Assembly: GCA_905182995.1 (NCBI GenBank)
Contig: CAJJDP010000139.1
Location: forward strand, 255,003 to 319,002
Direction: 5' to 3'
DNA from: Paramecium octaurelia
Lineage: Eukaryota; Ciliophora; Oligohymenophorea; Peniculida; Parameciidae
DNA length: 64,000 bases
The notes beneath the pieces were generated by a model. The model was given only the letters and a program-made list of their open reading frames with translations. It was not told the DNA's origin and ran no database searches. Shown in pieces: positions 1-12,987 of this stretch (positions within the stretch are counted from its first letter, which is position 1; every line of letters starts with the position of its first letter). The translations under genes and the position numbers were made by a program.

Positions 1-1591
1 CAACTCAGCCAACTTCACATGAGTTTATTGATTATTCTAATTCATTTATGTTTTATGAATTAATAAATCACTAATAAGAGATTAAATACTATTTACTTTT
101 CAATTTCTTTTATCGATTGTTACAATTCTTTAATCTAATGTAATAATTCTTTCTCATTATTCGAGTGCTTCAAAGGTGTCTCAATTTGAATTGACGATTG
201 TCTCTATTAAGATTTTCCTAATTACTCTCTCAACTAACTTATGTCCTTTTCCAGTTTTGCAATGTCAGTCTGTTCTGCTTTCTTGTCTATTTTACTTTTG
301 AATTCCCTTCTTGCTTTTTCTAATTCTTCATCTGCATGATCTTACACACTCTTCATTTTCATTTCCTTTTTTGTATTTTCATTCTAAAAGTCTGTTGTTG
401 TACAATAATTTTATAATTGATCTCTTAATTTATTTATTTCCGCTAAGATTAAAGCAACCTAATTCTCCTGCATATCTTAACCTTAGCCAAATGTTGCTAA
501 GTTTAATTAAGTCTACAAAGCTTCAATTTGTGATTGCAATTTCTTAATATCATTTTTGATCTAATTTAACTCCTCACTCGAAACATCAGATTATTAGTTA
601 TTGTTTTAATCCTTTAATTTCTGTCTCACACTATCTACTATTTCGAATAAAGATTAGATCTCCTCTTCATGACCATCCAATTTCTTATTGATATCCGATA
701 AGTCAACTGGAGGATTTTCTTCAGGAATTTTAATTTTGCTAAATGCTTCCTTTAAATCTACTAGTTCTTATGATAATTATTCTTATTTTTATTCTAACTT
801 GATATAAATATTTACTTAACTCTTGAGTTATTTGGTTTAATTTGTTTATTTATTCATCATTACCATTATATTGAATAGGGAGAGCCATAGGTTAAACCAG
901 AGCTTCCTTGATAATTTCTTTTTCTACTATAATCTATTCTGGTTTGCGTTCCTCCACTTCATGCAACTCATCTTAGAAACCATTCATCTATCTCTTGATA
1001 TTTTCAATTTCTTGATTCAATTGGTTTATCAACTGGGATTATTGAGTTTGAGTATTATTTAGATCATCTATTTTCTTGGCTTGTGCAGTTTATTCACTTT
1101 CTAAATCCTACAAGGATTGTTCCTATTATTTTACGATTCTATCTAAATGGAATGTAAATCAAAGAATTACTAAATTTCTGGGTTGTCTAATCTAATTCTT
1201 CCTTAGTTGCATAATCTTTCTAAATTTCTTCCTTAGCTGCCTAGTCCTTCTGAGAGGCTTCCTGCAATTCCTATAATTTTGAAGTGATTTGATCAATTGT
1301 GTCTTTGTTCTATTACTTGGTTTCAGGAGTTTCACTTACTTCTTTCAGTTTCTTGTAATTTATTCAATTTTATACCTATACCCAGTCCGAATTATCTTGT
1401 ACTCTAGAATTCAACAACACCATTCCCTTATGCAATTGTTTTAATATAGATATCAAAACTGCAAAATTTTTTTGTAACAATTCTTCTGAGAATTAGATAC
1501 TCATCATTTTATCCATACTTAGGTTGGCCAATTCTTAATCAAAAGATTAGAAATTGGGATCGAATATTACATTTATGAGTTATTCTTCCAT
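1..1591 (-). CDS. Coiled-coil protein, 3' end outside the window
   Basis: Read on the minus strand with UAA/UAG as Gln, from the ATG at 1589-1591 toward the left edge. After an N-terminal stretch (MEEQLINVIFDPNF) the protein is almost wholly charged heptad-like helix rich in Glu, Lys, Gln and Leu, for example LNQLNQEIENIKRQM. At least three mini-introns are needed to keep the frame open: a 24-nt intron near 1360-1385, a 28-nt one near 1145-1172 and a 22-nt one near 790-815. No catalytic motif was seen. The architecture fits a structural or cytoskeletal coiled-coil protein; I cannot assign a family. The last part near 1-80 probably contains another intron, and the stop is not in the window. 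Confidence 0.75.
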
Positions 1592-1836
1592 TTTAAGATA
1601 TTAAATTAATATAATATATAATAAGCATATCGATTTTATTAATTTTAAACCAGGGTAATTACTACTACATAAAGTAAGTTTATTTGTTAACATACTATTG
1701 AATCACTCTTAAGAATAATTTTTATCCTTGATCTACTTAAGCAATTAATTGTAATTATATCAATTATAGGAGTTTGTAAACTTTGGATTAAATTCATTAA
1801 GTGAAATAATTAATAAACCTTATTTATTTATATTAA

Positions 1837-3570
1837 TCAAATTAATGGTGGAAGTACAGAACGACAAGTTGGACAATTTAATTTGACATTCATCCATTTA
1901 GTTAAGCAAATTGAATGAAAATGATGACCCTAAATTAGCAACTAATTAATACACAAGGTGTTTCCATAAGTTTGTGTTAATTCTAACTAATGATTTGAGC
2001 AATAAATTTATTCTCTGATTAAGATTCAGTAGGAATGTCAGTTAATTAAGTGATACAGATGGCACAATCTCCCTCTATGGGTTATTCAATGAAGTATTCA
2101 TGAGTTTTAGGTCTGAGACATTTGGGTATAAAGAATCTGGGTCCAATTTTACATTGATAATAGTACAGGACTGCCTGAGCAACAAATAAGAGAAGAATAA
2201 TAGTGACTGATAAATAAGACACCTTTGCATGGAGAATATTGTAGGGACAACCTCTGAAATAAATCTAAATGATTAGCTGTATATTACAGGTATGAATAAT
2301 CTGGTTGACAATAGGCCGAAAACAAATATTTTATCAAATTCTACATATTGTCCTTGATATGCCACATGAATTATTTAAGGAATTAAATATAGGTTCATTG
2401 CAATCAAGAAAATATTATAGTAAACAAAATAGTAGAGTAGTAGTACTAACATAATGGCAAGCAAGTAAAATTTAAGATGAAATCTGTAGAGCTCTCTTCT
2501 TAAATTTAGGTTGTCTTCTAAATTGATGAACCTTTCTTGCCAAATGTGTTTAGCCAGTTTTAATTCCAAGAAGAAGAACAATACTAATTCAAGGAAGGCA
2601 GGTGTTAGAAAATACTAAATAAAGTAATAATTAAATTTAATACTTCACTTTTTAATGCAAGAAAGAAATGAACAATTCCTAAGTATCCATCAAAGATCAT
2701 AAGAAAAACAAAAATAAATAGACTGAATTAAGTGGCAATCCTATTTTAATTGATTAAGTCTCTCATCAATCTTAGACAACTGATAAATTGAATCACACTT
2801 AGAACAGAAACGATCGTGGAATAAATTATTGCTTTATTATCTATCTTAATATAAACATAAATTTTTACATTTATAACCCCAAGATTACAACTGAATGAAA
2901 ATGTATCTGAGTATAATTTATAATGTGCATTCAAGTCTAATGTAATATCATCTATGGTCTCACTTTCAGTATCAAAATTATCTAAATTCATTGTCAAATT
3001 CGCATAGATTTCAATGCTAGATTGATCTTTTTCAAAAACACTAGATCTTCTGTAAGACCCTCTAACATTCTCAAAAACTAATTTCTTATCTTCAAATGGA
3101 TAAACTAACTACGAAGAATTTAAATAAAATGAGAATTGGTTATAGTAATCTTCTAGAAATTAACCTTCAATGAGTTTTAATTGTAGTTGAATTTGAAAGC
3201 GATTTTAATAGGAAGTTTTATAAAAAGTGGCTTCTGCTAAGTTATTAGATAAATTTTAAGAATCTGTCCATTTTCCTTAAAATTAAGAGATTAGCAGCTT
3301 TTCTAAGATTTAAAAATGCTGTTGGATTTGAACTAAAGTTGAATTGGTCTCCGTGATATTGATGGCTCCATTTGTGCCATTATTTTAAGAATATGGAATT
3401 TGATTTGATTTATCAGCATATTAATTTGGTTGAATGAATACATAAAAGACAGACATGAAAGCAAATACAATTAAGATAATCCTTCTTCTTCTCTATCGTT
3501 ACCTTGCCCTTGCATATTGTAGTTCTAATAAATAGTTTTAATGATTATTTTCGATGTCCAATTAATGCAT
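1837..3570 (-). CDS. Tul1-like transmembrane RING-H2 E3 ubiquitin ligase
   Basis: About 550 residues. The N-terminal cytosolic segment ends in an Arg-rich patch and one membrane anchor (IILIVFAFMSVFYVF). A lumenal domain of about 200 residues follows, then a bundle of membrane segments, then IYFRGCPYN and IGPRFFIPKCLRP, and a C-terminal RING-H2 finger: CAIC, then PCGHHFHSICLTKW, then CPTCRSVLPPL before the stop. The GPRFFIPK block and a RING at the extreme C terminus ending CPxCRxxLPP are features of the Tul1/Dsc1/FLY family of Golgi and endosomal membrane ubiquitin ligases. Introns of 23-29 nt lie at about 1930-1955 (inside the RING, between PC and GHHFH), 2263-2285 and 2610-2640. The inferred role is quality control of Golgi/endosome membrane proteins. 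The next gene upstream is separated by about 650 bases without a clear gene. Confidence 0.87.
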
Positions 3571-3599
3571 ATTAAAATATATTTAATATAAATTATTAC

Positions 3600-4221
3600 A
3601 AAGATGCATATAATTCCTTCCATAAATTAAATCTCTGGATCAAAAACCTTTTCTAGATCAGCATCGATTTTGGTTACTCAAGTTTGATTGATGGCTTTGA
3701 TGATTACTCTTGTTAATTATGTACTAAGATGGCAATTAGTGCATGAAGAAGCATCTTGGTAGAACAAAGATCAGAATCTTTAATGCCATTAAATTAGTTG
3801 AATAAACTTCAACTTTATAGAATATTAGATTTAATAACATTTCATTATAATTAGATTTCTATGATACAAGTATCAATAATTCTTCAAATGAAATTTACAA
3901 TGTATTTGAGACACAATAATTTAAATCTGATTTTCCATATAAATTTATAAAGTTGAATAATTGGAATGACCTGATTCATCTCCATATTCGCTTTTTTTTA
4001 ATTATTTGATTATCCCCACTAATCTTCAGTACTTTCTTATTACATTATTCACTTCAAACTTTTTTCCTTGTCATGATTGTTAGTTGATCATCTATTATGA
4101 TATCCTTCTTTCGATATTCTAGTTACTCTTTATATAAGTAGACCATTGGTTTACACTAAAGAATATAATTGATATTCCCTTATTTTAAGAAGTTATCATA
4201 CGTTTTACAAAATGTTATCAT
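3600..4221 (-). other. Possible small or decayed minus-strand gene
   Basis: An ATG at 4219-4221 opens a frame of about 53 codons with good amino-acid composition (it includes YLYKEQLEYRKKDIII), then UGA. Open segments in the other minus frames continue to about 3660, as if introns or a frameshift intervene. I could not build a single intact model, so this is either a short gene with several introns or a remnant. No similarity recognised. Confidence 0.25.
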
Positions 4222-4948
4222 TTACATATTACTATTTAATTATTAAATATATAAATAAATTTAAGTTATGACATCCTTATTGGTTCTATAAAAGAGGGTA
4301 ATATCCATTGATATTGATTATTTATTCTAACATCAATTTAATAGTCTTATGAGATTATAAGAATAAGAAAATACTACTCAACATCTAAGTTCAAATCCTC
4401 TGCTACTACTATCAATTAATATTCCTAATTATTGTGAATGTTTAAATATATAATATCAGTTTAAATTCATAAATATATGGTTATATGTTAGTCTTAATTT
4501 TGATTAAATTCTGATTAATGCCAGATTTTGATTTTCAAGATTTTATTACAAAAACTGAATTATATAATTAAATGCAATTATTTTAATAACTTATTTTATA
4601 TTAACTGACATCTCAAGTCAATATAGAACAACTTTCTTCTTAAATTAGGGGTTTAACAACTCAATCTTACCCTAAGCTCTATTTTTTTAACTTAGCGATA
4701 AGGTTTAGAATTAAATAGAATCTTAATTTTCTTATTTCTTTTTTTAGTTTAAATATAATTTAAGAGGAATTTAAAAAATGGAAAAATAAACCTTTGAATT
4801 TAAAAAGCATACAGAATTACGATTTTTTAAAAATGAAAAGCAATTCCAAAATTGCATTCACAATAAAGATATAATAAGTGTATGTTACTCAGAGATACTT
4901 TATAGTTTTTAAAAAATAATCAAGTATATTACTTAAAATAATATATGT
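4222..4948. other. AT-rich intergenic sequence
   Basis: Both strands carry frequent UGA (plus) and UCA (minus) triplets, and composition is close to featureless A+T. No gene, RNA or repeat recognised. Confidence 0.5.
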
Positions 4949-5470
4949 TCAATTTGTATTTTAACCTTCTATTCTTGCCATTTCAATAATTACTACCAAA
5001 AAGCATAACAGTGGAATAGAAATAATCAAAATGAGATTTAGGTTTAATTACTATTGTTTCTTGAGACTATTAGCATTGTTTTTAAGTTTGACATTATTCA
5101 CTTTCTTTTAATTTCTCAATTGTTCTACAATCTCTGTTATCGAGTTTTATTGTAATTTTATGATACTGTTTCTGATATTATTTGGTGATGAAGCATATTT
5201 TAATTTAGCAGACTCCACAATGTCCTTATATTTACTTTGTTTCATTCCCTTCTCTAGTGTAATAGAGTTTAGGCTTTCACATTTTATTTGATTAGTATTG
5301 TATAAATCATCATACAATTTTTATCGGTTGAAAAATTCTTTATTGCTGAAGGGTTAACAAATCGAAATACGTTCCATCGATTTATAAAGTTGGTACTGAT
5401 CCTCCATTTAATCTTCAGCTAGTGTACTTTTTTAGTGATTTTTGGATTTCATATTTTATTTATTTATCAT
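4949..5470 (-). CDS. Small tail-anchored, SNARE-like protein
   Basis: One uninterrupted frame of 173 residues under the ciliate code, starting at the ATG at 5468-5470 (an alternative in-frame ATG is at 5450-5452). The protein is hydrophilic and helical. It ends in a basic stretch followed by a single hydrophobic segment (LILIISIPLLCFLVVII) and about 12 polar residues, which is a tail-anchor layout. The helix before the anchor (IVEQLRNQKKVNNVKLK) resembles the single heptad helix of ER/Golgi SNAREs such as Use1, but I see no diagnostic zero-layer Gln or Arg, so SNARE is only a suggestion. It is flanked by non-coding AT-rich DNA on both sides. Confidence 0.6.
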
Positions 5471-6282
5471 GACGAATATTTTTGAATTCTAATAAAGCTT
5501 ATGAGAATATTTTTAATTATTTAACAGAGGATATTTTTATTTATCTCCTTTAATAAACAAATACATAATATTATAATTGTCTTTATTGTCATCACTTATC
5601 TTTTATTTTCATTTATTTATCCTGAATATTTTTTTGGCTGATTACTTCTTATATATTATAAATATGTTACTTGTAACTTTATAATAAAATGTTAAATTCT
5701 AATAGTTATATCTGATGAGGAAAAATTATTAATATTGTCTCATCTTCATATATTAAAAGATAATCAATCATTTTAAACCCTTTAAATTCAATTGCGCTTT
5801 AAGATATAAATAATTTAGATACCTAATCTAATTTATTGCTCTGCCGAAGATTACATGAATTCTAAAATTTATTCTATCCTTTTCACTTTTAAATTTAATT
5901 TTAATTTGAATATAAATTTGATAATTGTAATTTATTGATAAAAATTACCAATATAGGTAGATGTAATAATCAATGCAAGATTAATAGGAGATAACATTCT
6001 ATGTAATTATTATTATCATTTTTATTATATAAATGCTCTTAATTATGGAAAAATAATATAAATAATATAAATTATATTAACACGATTATTATTCTATTTT
6101 TTTTAATTGCAACTAGAAAATTAAAGAAATGGCATCGCAATTATTATATTTTTCTAGGTTTAAGGTTTGAATTGACAACTTTTGAAATCTGCACTTCTAA
6201 ATTTTAGGGGACATCTTTTGAATTTTTTTGATTAAATTAGAAATTAATCAATTATAATGTTTTATAAAGGTGATTAAATCTT
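5471..6282. other. AT-rich intergenic sequence upstream of the ATPase
   Basis: About 0.8 kb of nearly pure A+T with short homopolymers. No frame longer than expected by chance and no repeat seen. It should include the promoter of the downstream P-type ATPase, but no motif can be pointed to. Confidence 0.5.
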
Positions 6283-9200
6283 ATGAGGATCTATTTTTTA
6301 ATTACAAATGAAATCAGCTGCTAAAACAGCTTCTATGATTGTGACAATGTTCACCCAACAGAAGTATCATATTATCTAAGCTGTAGCCAAGAATTGCAAC
6401 TTGTGTAAGCAAGGAAAGAATTTGATTAACTCACAAGGGAAATAGCAGAGAGAAGAAAGAAACTGCTTTCAGTATTTAACAAGGGTAAGGCTAAAGAAAA
6501 GGAGAAGGTAGATGCAAACAAAGCAGAAAAATTCAAAAATATGGTACTTAAAATTTTTAAAAACTAAGGATGAACACAAAATACCATTGGAAGAACTTGA
6601 GTAGAGATATTAAACAAGTTCAAAGGATGGATTAACTAAAGATGTGGCCAATTAAAGATTGTAGGAAGTTGGAAAAAATGAATTAACTTAAAAAGAGAAA
6701 TCACCTTGGTATATAAAATTAATCCATGAATTAACATCTATGTTTTCAATGCTCTTGTGGGTTGGATCAATCTTGTGCTTCATAGCTTATGGATTGGCTC
6801 CAGAGGATCCGTCAAATGTAAATGTTGTTGTCATATTCTAGTTATATCTGGGTATTGTTATAGTAGTAGTAAATACATTGACAGGAGTGATTACATTTTT
6901 CTAAAATGCCAAATCAGAAGCAATAATGGACTCTTTTAAGAATTTCATACCTCCAGAGACTTTAGTAATAAGAGATGGTGTATAATAAAAATTACCAGCT
7001 TCTAATTTAGTACCTGGAGATGTAGTGATTGTAGAAAATGGAAAAAGAATTCCAGCTGATATTAGGATATTGGAGAGTAATGAGATGAAGGTTGACAATT
7101 CTAGTTTGACAGGAGAATCATTATTGCTAATGAGAACTTTGGAATGCACAAATCCTGTGAATCCTTTGGAAACGAAAAATTTGGCCTTTTTTGGAACACT
7201 ATGCAAAGAGGTAGTTAAAGATCTATAATTTAGGGAAACGGAAAAGGGTTGGTTATATTTACTGGAGATAATACTGTTATAGGTTAGATAGCTGGTTTAG
7301 TAGAGAGTTCTGGAAGTGAAGATACTACTTTAAGAAAGGAACTTAATAATTTTATAAAGAATATAAGTGTAATATCAACAATATTTGGAGTAATCTTCTT
7401 TGTTTTGGGCTTTGCAATTGGATATCGTATAAATACTTTTAATCTACTTAGCTCCAATTACAAATCTTGTCTTTGGAATAGGAATTATAGTAGCAAATGT
7501 TCCAGAAGGGCTTTTGGCCACAGTTACAGTTGCCTTAACATTAACAGCAAAAAAGTTGGCTTATAAGAAGGTTCTAGTGAAAAATTTAGAGGGAGTTGAA
7601 ACTCTTGGATCTACGTAATAAATTTATTAAAATAATAGTTCTTGCGTATGTTCTGATAAAACAGGAACTTTGACTTAGAATAAAATGACAGTTGAAAATT
7701 TATGGTATAATAACAAGAAGCATAAGGGAGCAAATCTAGAAAAAATGGGTCAAAAGTATAAATACGAATATGATCTAAATGAAATAGGGTTTAAAATACT
7801 TTAAGAAACAGCTGTGCTTTGTTCAGATGCAGTGTTTGATAATTCTTTACCTCAGGATTAAAAGATTAGAATATAGAATGCAATTGGATTGAATCAATAA
7901 TAAAAGGATTAAAAATTAAAGGAAGCAAACGAGAAATGGGAATAGAATTTTAATAAGATGCTTTGTTAAGAAAAACCAACTATAGGAGATGCATCTGAAA
8001 CTGCTTTGATCAAGTTTTTCCAACCCATAAGTGATATTTAGAGAATGAGATAAAGTAGAACAACTGCTAAAGATACGGAGAATAAGCTTGCAAAAATGCC
8101 CTTCAATTCTAATAATAAGTATGCATTCATCATAGTGGAATATGAGACCTCAGATTCTCATTATTGTTTATTAAGCAAAGGAGCACCAGAAAGAATATGG
8201 AAATTATGCAATTCGATATATAAGGATGGACAGATCGAAACAAAGGATGAGAAATGGGAACAATCTTTCGAGTAGATAAATGAATAATTTGGAAGACAAG
8301 GAGAAAGAGTATTGGGATTTGCCAAGTTGCATTTACCAAAAGAACAATTTCCAATAGGATACTAGTTTAACTTGGATAAGATGAATTTCCCATTTAATAA
8401 TTAAGTATTTGTAGGGTTAATCTCATTAATTGACCCTCCCAAAGACAATGTTCCTTATGCTGTGATTAAATGTAAAACAGCAGGAATACAAGTTATTATG
8501 GTTACTGGAGATTAACCAGTCACAGCTGCAGCCATAGCTAGATAATGTAACATAATAACAGAGAAAACAGTTGATGAGATAATGATTGAAAAAGGAATAT
8601 CATTTGAGGAGGCATTCCATTAATCAAATGCATTAGTAATTCACGGTGATAAATTGACTAAAATGGCAATTGATGAAGAAGGTCTACCTGAAGATGAAAA
8701 GGGTAGATAATTGTAGGAATGGTTGAGTAAACCATAATTAGTCTTTGCAAGGACAAGTCCAGCATAAAAATTAATTATTGTTGATGGATGTCAAAAGAGA
8801 GGACATATAGTGGCTGTGACAGGAGATGGAGTTAATGATAGTCCTGCAATCAAGAAGGCAGATATAGGTATTGCAATGGGTATTACTGGATCTGATGTTG
8901 CTAAGGATGCAGCTGATATGATATTGTTAAATGATGATTTTTCAAACATTGTCATAGGCATAGAGGAAGGAAGAAAGATCTTTGATAATTTAAAGAAAAG
9001 TATGGCTTATTGTTTGACCTCAAACATTTCAGAGTTGGTTCCATTTATTGGATTTGTTATCTTCAGACTACCGTTACCATTAACTACAGTATTGATATTA
9101 TGTATTGATTTGGGAACTGATGTTTTTCCATGTACCACCTTTGTATTTGAAGATGCTGAAATAGACATAATGACTAGGAAACCACGATCAAAGAATGATC

Positions 9201-10024
9201 ATTTGGTTGGTGGGAAAATGTTCATCTATGCATATTTACAGAATGGATTCTTATCTACATATTGTGGATTCTTCTAATGGTTTGCAGCCTTCTACGATTT
9301 TGGGTTCTTTCCTTCTAATTTACTATACATAGGAATTAGAAAAACTATTCTACCAAAGATTAATGATGTTTATGATCCTTAAGATCCATGGTTTGGCAAT
9401 ACAAATCTAAAGTAATTATTTTAAGATGGAGTTTGTACAGAATTTCCTGAATCTGAGGTGAAGGAAGTAGATTGGATATTTGCCAATCATTCTAGTCTTG
9501 ATTTGAGGATGGCTTATCTTGAATGCAAGGATGGTAAGATTTAGTAATCATTTGAATGGGCCTAATGCACTGTTAATTTAGTATCTCCTTATACAAATAG
9601 ACCTTATTGTTATACAACTGAAGCGTCAAATTATGCTTAAACAACATTCCTCTATGGTATTGTAGTTGGGTAAATAGCCAATTACTAGGGTTTGAGATCA
9701 TTAATAAATGCAGGAACCTTTTAAGGTAATTTATTGACAGCATGTATTAGGTTTTTCGAATTATTATATGTTTTTTGCCTTTTGGGTGGAGCTTATGTTA
9801 ACTGTGTGTTTGTCCTATGTTCAAGTCTTTAACGCAGTATTTGGAACTAGAGACGTGTTATTTATTCATTATGGCACTGGAGCACTTCCTTTTGCATTAG
9901 TGATGTTAATCTGGGCAGAGGGAAGGAAATATCTAGTATATATTTCAATTATAATTTCTAGATACGTCGTTTCAAATCAAAAACATCATTCCCTAGTTGG
10001 TGGGAAAGATGCGTTTAATTTTGA
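6283..10024 (+). CDS. P-type cation ATPase, class IIC (Na,K/H,K-ATPase alpha-like)
   Basis: About 1,190 residues. Motifs in order: SSLTGES (actuator loop), [11 protein letters not shown] (membrane helix 4), [14 protein letters not shown] with the phosphorylated Asp, a nucleotide-binding segment with [10 protein letters not shown] and [38 protein letters not shown] (helix 5) and LCIDLGTD (helix 6). The C terminus KYLIRR...SWWER is characteristic of subclass IIC. The acidic residues that bind Na+ or K+ in animal enzymes (Glu of PEG, Asn/Glu of SNxxE, both Asp of DLGTD) are kept. Introns: 6544-6568, 7211-7233, 7427-7451, 7615-7638, 9726-9750, 9936-9961. The start is uncertain: the frame that joins properly across intron 1 (with [17 protein letters not shown]) leads back to the ATG at 6283, while another open frame begins at 6308. 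Inferred role: plasma-membrane monovalent cation pumping. Confidence 0.93.
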
Positions 10025-10166
10025 AATTTAATGATATTCAATGATATTATTTTATGACAATTAAAATATAATAAACAGTATTTAATTAGTTCTTAATTGG
10101 AGATGCACTTAATATATAATGATTTATAACATGAGTAGGTTGAGATACATTAAATTAATATTATTG

Positions 10167-11138
10167 TCATTGATCAAATTTGACCTTGGATTCATTCAAT
10201 AGTATTATATCAAAGATTTCAATCAATTTATTCGCTAATCTATAACCTCCGACAGCAAGGTTGTTCTCACAGAATTATTTTGCTTGTTCAACGTAGTTTT
10301 TATTAAAGTTATTAGATGACTAGATCATTGGATACACAAACTGTAAAGCCTACCTATATCCAACATAAGTCCATACTGATGGATTACTATGTAATTTTTA
10401 ATTGAATTTACGTCATGTCATAATCTTTATAATTGGAATAGGGGTATGAACGGATTAAGTCCTTGGCCCAATTGTCCAGATACTCTTAATCTTTTGAGGA
10501 TAAGGGTCGAGATAGAAAGGTGGAATTGGAAACGAAGGCAAATGCTCCGGCATCCCAGAATGAATGTAAATTAACAAATGTACCATTTTCAATCTAATAA
10601 ATATAGGCATTGATGCTACTTGTATTTTCATGAGATTTCCTCCTTAATCTCCAGTTGGATAGGAGACATTCCAAAAAGTAGTATCATGAAGTGGCTAATG
10701 AAGATCGCCAATAACATGCAACAATACTCTAATCATTTCAGCTTTGAAAACTGTGTGTCTGAATTTGGCAGTTTTTGTACTAGTTAATACCGAGGTGGCT
10801 GAGTTGATGGCATAGATGGAATTAATGTTTCTGGCTTGATCTTCTATCTTAATTTAGAGACCGTCTGGATTCATTGGACGATCTGTGTAATGCCAATCAT
10901 TCATGAAATTGGTTCCAGTTTCTTTGACATCATCTAGCCACACTGCAGCCTCTGCAAAAGTATTAGATTTTCCATCTGTAAGTGGGTTTAAGTCTTGGAT
11001 TAACGAATCAGCCCAAGCCAAAACATCAGGTCGATTTTCTCTGAGATGGTTTTTTGCTATTTAAGCAGTCATCATATGACCTACATCCCACCATTAATAT
11101 GACAGCATCACTAGGGTAGATATAAGAAGATATTTCAT
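10167..11138 (-). CDS. Secreted S1/P1-type nuclease
   Basis: About 305 residues. It begins with a signal peptide (MKYLLISTLVMLSYQ) immediately followed by WWDVGHMM, giving the N-terminal Trp and first His that bind zinc in mature S1/P1 nucleases. Further zinc-ligand motifs are WLDD, WHYTD, GDLHQPLH, QGGN and NLHSFWD, in family order. The protein ends after GGYRLANKL, the usual final helix. Two mini-introns are required: about 26 nt after QGGNLMKIQ and 25 nt after YDYDM. The family cleaves single-stranded DNA and RNA using three zinc ions. In this phagotrophic cell a lysosomal or secreted digestive nuclease is the simplest role (inference). It is convergent with the ATPase gene, the two stops lying about 140 bases apart. 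Confidence 0.93.
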
Positions 11139-11238
11139 TAAAAATAATATATGTTATTGCGCAATTTGGGATTCGGTTATATAATAATAATGCTAAGAAA
11201 GCAAATAATTAATTAGATCAGTATTTTTAATACAAATA

Positions 11239-12100
11239 TCATCTCCACTTAATAAATTGTTAATCGGATCTATTTTTCTTAAATATAGGCTTTAATCTGT
11301 TATCCTTGATATAGAAATGAGAATGTCTTACCTTCTCTTGCATAATCGTAGAGTATTAGAAATGACCCTGTAACTATTCTACACCTTGGATTCTGGCATA
11401 GGTGATTTCACAGATCTATTAAATCTTATGGAAATTAATACTTTTTCTGAGTTAAAGAGCTTCCACTTTTTGCCTTGAAATTCTAAAAAAAACTTTGGTA
11501 TAAATTTGGTATGCAAGAAATTAATGAATGCATAACCTACATTGCATTTATTCTAATATTGATTAAAAATTTACAGTAAAATCTATTGGAAGATAAAAAA
11601 AATCATAAGTGTCTTTATGATTAATGTCTATGTTCTCTAGCAACATTGGTTGGGTGTATTTGTTAGGGATATTGCGAATCATCAGAGTAGTTCTGTCATC
11701 ATCACAAATCTTGATAGGGATAGACTCTTACTTTAGCCAGATCAATTTAGAATTGAGTGATCTACATTTATGGTTCGTATTTTCTGTTGTTCTTTTATTA
11801 AAATTACTAGAATAATGTTGGCATGGTTTTATAAAACATTTCTTCCTATTTCACTTCTTAAATCGATTAATTCAACTCTTAGATCTATTAAGATGTAGAC
11901 AAAGTTTCAGGCAAAGTAGATGTGTTGGAACATATTGTGATTGATCTATTTTTCACCCACATCTATGGGTTGTCATTAATATTTTTAGATAAACATTATT
12001 ATTATTCATTCTTTTATTTTTATTCTTGCTGTTCATTATTATGTTTAGGTCTAACAAATTACCCAAAGCACTTTGGATTTATTGTGAAGGGTTGTTGCAT
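11239..12100 (-). CDS. Mei2-like RNA-binding protein (C-terminal RRM)
   Basis: About 260 residues. An N-terminal Gln/Asn-rich region of about 120 residues precedes [18 protein letters not shown], then [29 protein letters not shown] and [12 protein letters not shown], ending near [14 protein letters not shown] sequence (here [11 protein letters not shown]). These are the hallmarks of the Mei2 C-terminal RRM (RRM_2), which binds non-coding RNA in fission yeast meiosis. Only this one RRM is present, so the protein is far shorter than yeast or plant Mei2. Mini-introns: about 22 nt within the DLAK/ICDDD junction, 22 nt after LPIDFT, 26 nt after FNSEK. The start is the upstream in-frame ATG at 12098-12100 (MQQPFTINP); a later ATG at 11962 is possible. 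Confidence 0.85.
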
Positions 12101-12987
12101 TATTTTAAAACAAATTTTATTTATATAAAGATTTTTAATGAACAACGCTTATTCTGTAGCAAATATTATTATTATAATTAATTTAAATTAATTCATCTCT
12201 TGTTGTACACATAAATCCGATATTCAAGATTACTAATATAAAGAATTTATGCCAAAAATAGGGATCTATTATAAAACACACTCATAATTATATAAACAAT
12301 TTAATCCTTTTTTATTAATGGTTTTATGGTAATAAAGAAGTTTGTTTTTTAATAATTGATCATTTTGATATATTTAAACAAAGTAACATAATCATAATAT
12401 TTTAGAAGTCCATAAATGAAATTTAATCATCACCTTAATTATCATATGCTAAATATTCAAATAATCAATATTAATTGAGAGCATTTCAGTAATTCTAAAT
12501 GAGCCAAATTAACAATTAGAGAGGTATGTAAATTATTTTCCAAATCAAGAAATTATGACAAGGATTATTTTTAATTATCAAATTAATACTATTAATTAAA
12601 CTATATTAATTTTAATATTTATGAAATTATTAACTATATTGTTTTATCATATAATCAAATTCTCTTGAGTTTCTTAAATTAAGCTCAGCCCTTAAATTCA
12701 TAACCTGGTTTGGATAGTATTTGACAATAATCCGATTAAATTATAATATAACTTTTTTCAGCATTGTGCTTACTTACGTTTATTTGGTAATTTTGCTTCA
12801 AAAGTTTTTATTTAATCATGAATTGTTAACTCATTTAAAGAATAGAATTAAAATGTATAAAATGTGAGTGAACAAATTTATATCAAATAGATGAGAGAAT
12901 AACATAATCATCTTAAAATTCATAAGGTTTTGAGATGACTAACATTTTTTATATGGGTTTAATTTAAATTAACTTAAAAAGTCCAAA
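12101..12987. other. AT-rich intergenic sequence
   Basis: Mostly A+T with no sustained frame on either strand. A plus-strand ATG near 12500 opens only a few codons. Nothing else recognised. Confidence 0.45.

Noticed and set aside
311..1062. Plus-strand hydrophobic small frames
   Set aside because: Antisense of a coiled-coil gene: Lys/Glu/Gln codons read backward give Leu/Phe/Ser-rich peptides.
6901..7206. Minus-strand frame of 101 codons
   Set aside because: Lies opposite the actuator-domain exon of the ATPase, which has clear family motifs.
8130..8354. Minus-strand frame inside the ATPase gene
   Set aside because: It is the antisense shadow of the strongly conserved nucleotide-binding domain.
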